Shown here: positions 5,504 to 8,202 of the stretch, in pieces | Layout: each line of letters opens with the position of its first letter | Numbering within the stretch: the stretch's first letter is position 1 | Assembly (NCBI GenBank): GCA_020025875.1 | Contig: JAHHRI010000049.1 | Location: forward strand, 1 to 8,202 | DNA from: Alphaproteobacteria bacterium | Lineage (GTDB): Bacteria > Pseudomonadota > Alphaproteobacteria > RF32 > CAG-239 | Direction of reading: 5' to 3' | DNA length: 8,202 bases | Notes under the pieces: generated by a model | Seen by the model: only the letters and a program-made list of their open reading frames with translations | Databases searched by the model: none | What the model was told of the DNA's origin: nothing | Made by a program: the position numbers and the translations under genes

Positions 5504-5974
5504 ATGTCACGTCGTCATAGTGCAGAAAAAAGAATTGTGCTGCCCGATGCAAAATACCACGATAAGGTAGTTGCAAAGTTTATTAACAACGTTATGGAAG
5601 ATGGCAAAAAAGCCGTTGCCGAAAAAATCGTTTATTCGGCATTCGATATTTTGTGTGCCAAAACCAAACAGGACGCGTTAGCCGTTTTCAGCGAAGCGAT
5701 TGAAAACGTCAAACCGGTTCTTGAGGTCAAATCCCGCCGTGTCGGCGGCGCCACCTATCAGGTTCCGTGCGAAGTTCGCGCAGACCGCCGTCAGGCTTTG
5801 GCAATCCGCTGGATTATTGCCGCCGCTTTGAAGCGTTCGGAAACCACCATGACTGAAAAATTGGCCAACGAACTGCTTGATGCTGCTGCCAACCGCGGTG
5901 CTGCCGTTAAAAAACGCGAAGATACCCATAAGATGGCAGAAGCCAACAAAGCTTTCTCTCATTACAAATTCTAA
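5504..5974 (+). CDS. rpsG: 30S ribosomal protein S7
   Basis: S7 is a primary 16S rRNA-binding protein that organises the 30S head near the tRNA exit site. The 156-residue product has the common length of bacterial S7. Typical segments are VAKFINNVMEDGKKAVAEKI (about 23-42), RRVGGATYQVPCEVRADRRQ (about 77-97) and the C-terminal AHYKF-like end SHYKF. The ATG at 5504 is preceded by an unusually good AGGAGGG (5491-5497) that overlaps the rpsL stop codon. The rpsL-rpsG spacer is only 11 nt. In E. coli the S7 repressor binds an approximately 100-nt spacer here, so that control site cannot exist in this form. fusA follows after 18 nt. Confidence 0.99.
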   Translation: MSRRHSAEKRIVLPDAKYHDKVVAKFINNVMEDGKKAVAEKIVYSAFDILCAKTKQDALAVFSEAIENVKPVLEVKSRRVGGATYQVPCEVRADRRQALAIRWIIAAALKRSETTMTEKLANELLDAAANRGAAVKKREDTHKMAEANKAFSHYKF

Positions 5975-5992
5975 TTTTGAGGGAATAGTAAA

Positions 5993-8068
5993 ATGGCTCG
6001 TACACACAATTTAGATTTATATAGAAATATCGGCATCATGGCTCATATTGATGCCGGTAAAACCACCACAACAGAGCGTATTCTCTACTACACGGGTGTT
6101 AACCACAAAATCGGTGAAACACACGAGGGTTCCGCTACCATGGACTGGATGGAACAAGAGCAGGAACGCGGCATTACCATTACGTCCGCCGCCACCACTT
6201 GTTTCTGGAAAGGACATCGCGTCAACATTATCGACACCCCCGGACACGTTGACTTTACCGTTGAAGTTGAACGCTCTTTGCGCGTTTTGGACGGTGCTAT
6301 CACCGTTTTCGATTCGGTTGCCGGCGTTGAGCCTCAGTCCGAAACCGTATGGCGTCAGGCCGATAAATATAAGGTTCCGAGAATTTGTTTCTGCAACAAA
6401 ATGGATCGTATCGGCGCGAACTTCTATCGCTGCTTGGATATGATTAAAGATCGTTTGGGCGCCCGTCCGATGGCGATCCAACTGCCAATCGGTGCAGAAG
6501 CCGAATTCCGCGGCATTATCGACCTGCTGCAAATGAAAGCGATTGTTTATACCGGCGATACGGCCGATTCTCCGATCGAAATTCAGGAAATTCCGGCGGA
6601 TTTGAAAGAAAAAGCCGAACAATATCACGCCGAAATGATCGAAATGGCCGTCGAAGAAGACGAGCAGGCAATGGAAGATTACTTGGAAGGCAAAGAGATT
6701 CCTTTGGAAACTCTGAAAAAATGTATCCGCAAAGGTACGTTGCTGCAAAGTTTTGTTCCCGTATGCTGTGGTACGGCTTTCAAGAATAAAGGTGTTCAGC
6801 CGCTTTTGGACGCAGTTATCGACTATTTGCCGTCCCCGCTTGACATTCCGGCTATTGAAGGTGTTAAGCCCGGTACCGAAGATGTGATCTTGCGTCATCC
6901 GGACGATAAAGAACCTCTGTCGGCTTTGGCTTTCAAAATTATGAATGACCCGTTTGTCGGTTCTCTGACATTCGTCCGTATCTATTCCGGCACCATGCAG
7001 GCAGGTACTTACATTTATAATTCGGTTAAAGACAAAAAAGAACGTGTCGGTCGTATGCTGCTGATGCACTCCAACAAACGTGAAGATCTGAAAGAAGCCA
7101 ATGCCGGAGATATCATTGCTTTGGCAGGCTTGAAAGATACCACCACCGGCGATACCTTATGCGATCAGTCCAATCCGATTGTTTTGGAAAATATGGAATT
7201 TCCCGATCCGGTTATCGAATTGGCGGTTGAGCCAAAGACGAAAGTCGATGTTGAGAAAATGGGTATGGCGTTGTCGCGTTTGGCCATGGAAGATCCTTCA
7301 TTCAAAGTTTCTTCCGATCCGGATTCCGGTCAGACGATTATTCGCGGCATGGGTGAACTGCACCTCGATATTATTGTCGACAGACTGAAACGTGAATTTA
7401 AGGTCGAATGCAATATCGGCGAACCGCAAGTGGCTTATCGCGAAACAATTACAAAACCCTGCGATATCGAATATACCCACAAGAAACAGTCTGGCGGTGC
7501 CGGTCAGTTCGCTAAGGTTAAGATCAAGTTTGAACCGCTGGAAGGATACACCGGTTTTGAATTTGAAAATACGGTTGTCGGCGGTAATGTTCCGAAAGAA
7601 TACGTCCCCGGCGTTGAAAAAGGTTTAAGAAGCGCCATGGATGCCGGTGTTATTGCCGGATATCCCGTAACCGGTGTTAAATGTAACCTTTACGACGGTG
7701 GCTACCACGAAGTCGACTCCAACGTTATGTGCTTTGAAATTGCTGCTCGCGCTGCTTTCCGCGAAGGTATGCGTCAGGCCAGCCCGAAGCTGTTGGAACC
7801 GATCATGAAAGTGGAAGTTGTCACTCCGGAAGAATATATGGGTGACATCATCGGCGATTTGAACTCCCGCCGCGGTTTGGTAAACGGCATGGATCAGCGT
7901 GCAAATGCCAGAGTTGTTGACGCTCAGGTTCCGCTCGCCAATATGTTTGGTTACGTCAATACGCTGCGTTCGCTTTCTCAGGGACGCGCGCAGTTTACGA
8001 TGGTCTTTGACCATTATGCGGAAGTGCCGAACGACATTGCCGAAAAGGTAAAAGCGAAGAACGCTTAA
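5993..8068 (+). CDS. fusA: elongation factor G
   Basis: EF-G is the GTPase that drives mRNA-tRNA translocation and, with RRF, ribosome recycling. The 691-residue protein is full length. The G domain shows G1 AHIDAGKT (17-24), G2 RGITI (59-63), G3 DTPGH (81-85), G4 NKMD (135-138) and a G5 region CGTAFKNKGVQ (about 259-269). Domain II begins near SALAFKIMNDPFVGSLTFVR, domain IV carries the YHEVDS tip with His572 (equivalent to E. coli His583), and domain V begins near LEPIMKVEV. The canonical translocase sequence and its place between rpsG and tuf argue against a mitochondrial-type EF-G2 or a TetM-like protection protein. The ATG at 5993 has GAGGG 9 nt upstream. A hairpin with a T-run follows in the 94-nt gap before tuf. 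Confidence 0.99.
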   Translation: MARTHNLDLYRNIGIMAHIDAGKTTTTERILYYTGVNHKIGETHEGSATMDWMEQEQERGITITSAATTCFWKGHRVNIIDTPGHVDFTVEVERSLRVLDGAITVFDSVAGVEPQSETVWRQADKYKVPRICFCNKMDRIGANFYRCLDMIKDRLGARPMAIQLPIGAEAEFRGIIDLLQMKAIVYTGDTADSPIEIQEIPADLKEKAEQYHAEMIEMAVEEDEQAMEDYLEGKEIPLETLKKCIRKGTLLQSFVPVCCGTAFKNKGVQPLLDAVIDYLPSPLDIPAIEGVKPGTEDVILRHPDDKEPLSALAFKIMNDPFVGSLTFVRIYSGTMQAGTYIYNSVKDKKERVGRMLLMHSNKREDLKEANAGDIIALAGLKDTTTGDTLCDQSNPIVLENMEFPDPVIELAVEPKTKVDVEKMGMALSRLAMEDPSFKVSSDPDSGQTIIRGMGELHLDIIVDRLKREFKVECNIGEPQVAYRETITKPCDIEYTHKKQSGGAGQFAKVKIKFEPLEGYTGFEFENTVVGGNVPKEYVPGVEKGLRSAMDAGVIAGYPVTGVKCNLYDGGYHEVDSNVMCFEIAARAAFREGMRQASPKLLEPIMKVEVVTPEEYMGDIIGDLNSRRGLVNGMDQRANARVVDAQVPLANMFGYVNTLRSLSQGRAQFTMVFDHYAEVPNDIAEKVKAKNA

Positions 8069-8083
8069 AACACAAGTAAATAA

Positions 8084-8132
8084 TTTCGGGGCGATGCGCG
8101 GGGTTTTCCGCAGTCGCTCCGGAACGGTTTTT
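8084..8132 (+). terminator. hairpin with T-run between fusA and tuf
   Basis: Positions 8084-8098 (TTTCGGGGCGATGCG) pair with 8109-8124 (CGCA, bulged G8113, then TCGCTCCGGAA). This is about 15 pairs including two G-T wobbles, around a 10-nt loop. Five T (8128-8132) follow after the triplet CGG. The shape is terminator-like, but the 3-nt offset of the T-run suggests partial termination or a processing hairpin rather than a full stop. tuf follows 30 nt later without a promoter I can support, so some read-through is expected. Confidence 0.5.
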
Positions 8133-8162
8133 AATAAAATATTTTTTTAGGAAGAAGCACAG

Positions 8163-8202
8163 ATGGCAAAAGAGAAATTTGAAAGAAGCAAGCCGCACTG
8201 CA
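8163..8202 (+). CDS. tuf: elongation factor Tu, N-terminal fragment (cut by the window edge)
   Basis: EF-Tu delivers aminoacyl-tRNA to the ribosomal A site. Only the first 13 codons are present, reading MAKEKFERSKPHC, a near-universal EF-Tu beginning just before the GTP-binding segment. The ATG at 8163 has AGGA (8149-8152) 10 nt upstream. Its position directly after fusA is the classical str operon order. Whether this is the only tuf copy cannot be seen here. Confidence 0.96.
   Translation, partial: MAKEKFERSKPHC

Noticed and set aside
6017..7069. 350-codon open frame on the minus strand opposite fusA
   Set aside because: It lies wholly antisense to a full-length canonical EF-G, is rich in Phe, Asn and Arg as expected from the complement of biased codons, and has no family motif.
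1..8202. Mobile elements, CRISPR arrays, tRNA or rRNA genes
   Set aside because: I saw no transposase, integrase, spaced direct repeats or tRNA-like folds; all long frames are housekeeping genes.

Overview
The window looks like an ordinary chromosomal housekeeping region of a Gram-negative bacterium. Protein style and gene order suggest an alphaproteobacterium of moderate to low GC, possibly an uncultured or host-associated lineage; this is inference, and a 16S or marker-gene tree would settle it. I see no mobile element, CRISPR array, tRNA or rRNA.

Left half, minus strand (read right to left): kdsD (Kdo precursor synthesis), lptC, lptA and lptB (lipopolysaccharide export), then hpf (ribosome hibernation factor) and ptsN (EIIA-Ntr), closed by a strong intrinsic terminator at 176-207. 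This is the well-known proteobacterial kdsD-lptCAB-(rpoN)-hpf-ptsN cluster, but kdsC and rpoN are missing from their usual places. hpf-ptsN has its own good sigma-70-like promoter in the 209-bp lptB-hpf gap, where rpoN would normally lie. Positions 1-75 may hold the start of an unidentified, possibly frameshifted minus-strand gene that runs off the edge.

Middle, 4714-5120: a divergent intergenic region of about 400 bp between kdsD and rpsL. It holds a structured inverted-repeat element (4811-4923), a near-consensus promoter (4960-4988) and an untranslated leader of about 125 nt. The leader contains a hairpin followed by two overlapping, partly exclusive hairpins that end in a T-run, which looks like a transcription attenuator in front of the str operon.

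Right half, plus strand: the str operon rpsL (S12), rpsG (S7), fusA (EF-G) and the first 13 codons of tuf (EF-Tu). A long imperfect hairpin followed by a T-run sits between fusA and tuf and may reduce or modulate read-through.

The two halves serve different processes: outer-membrane lipopolysaccharide assembly with nitrogen-PTS and hibernation control on one strand, and translation machinery on the other. I found no clearly new gene system. The parts that known families do not explain are the structured non-coding sequences around the str operon, the edge ORF and the tiny ORFs in the lptB-hpf gap.
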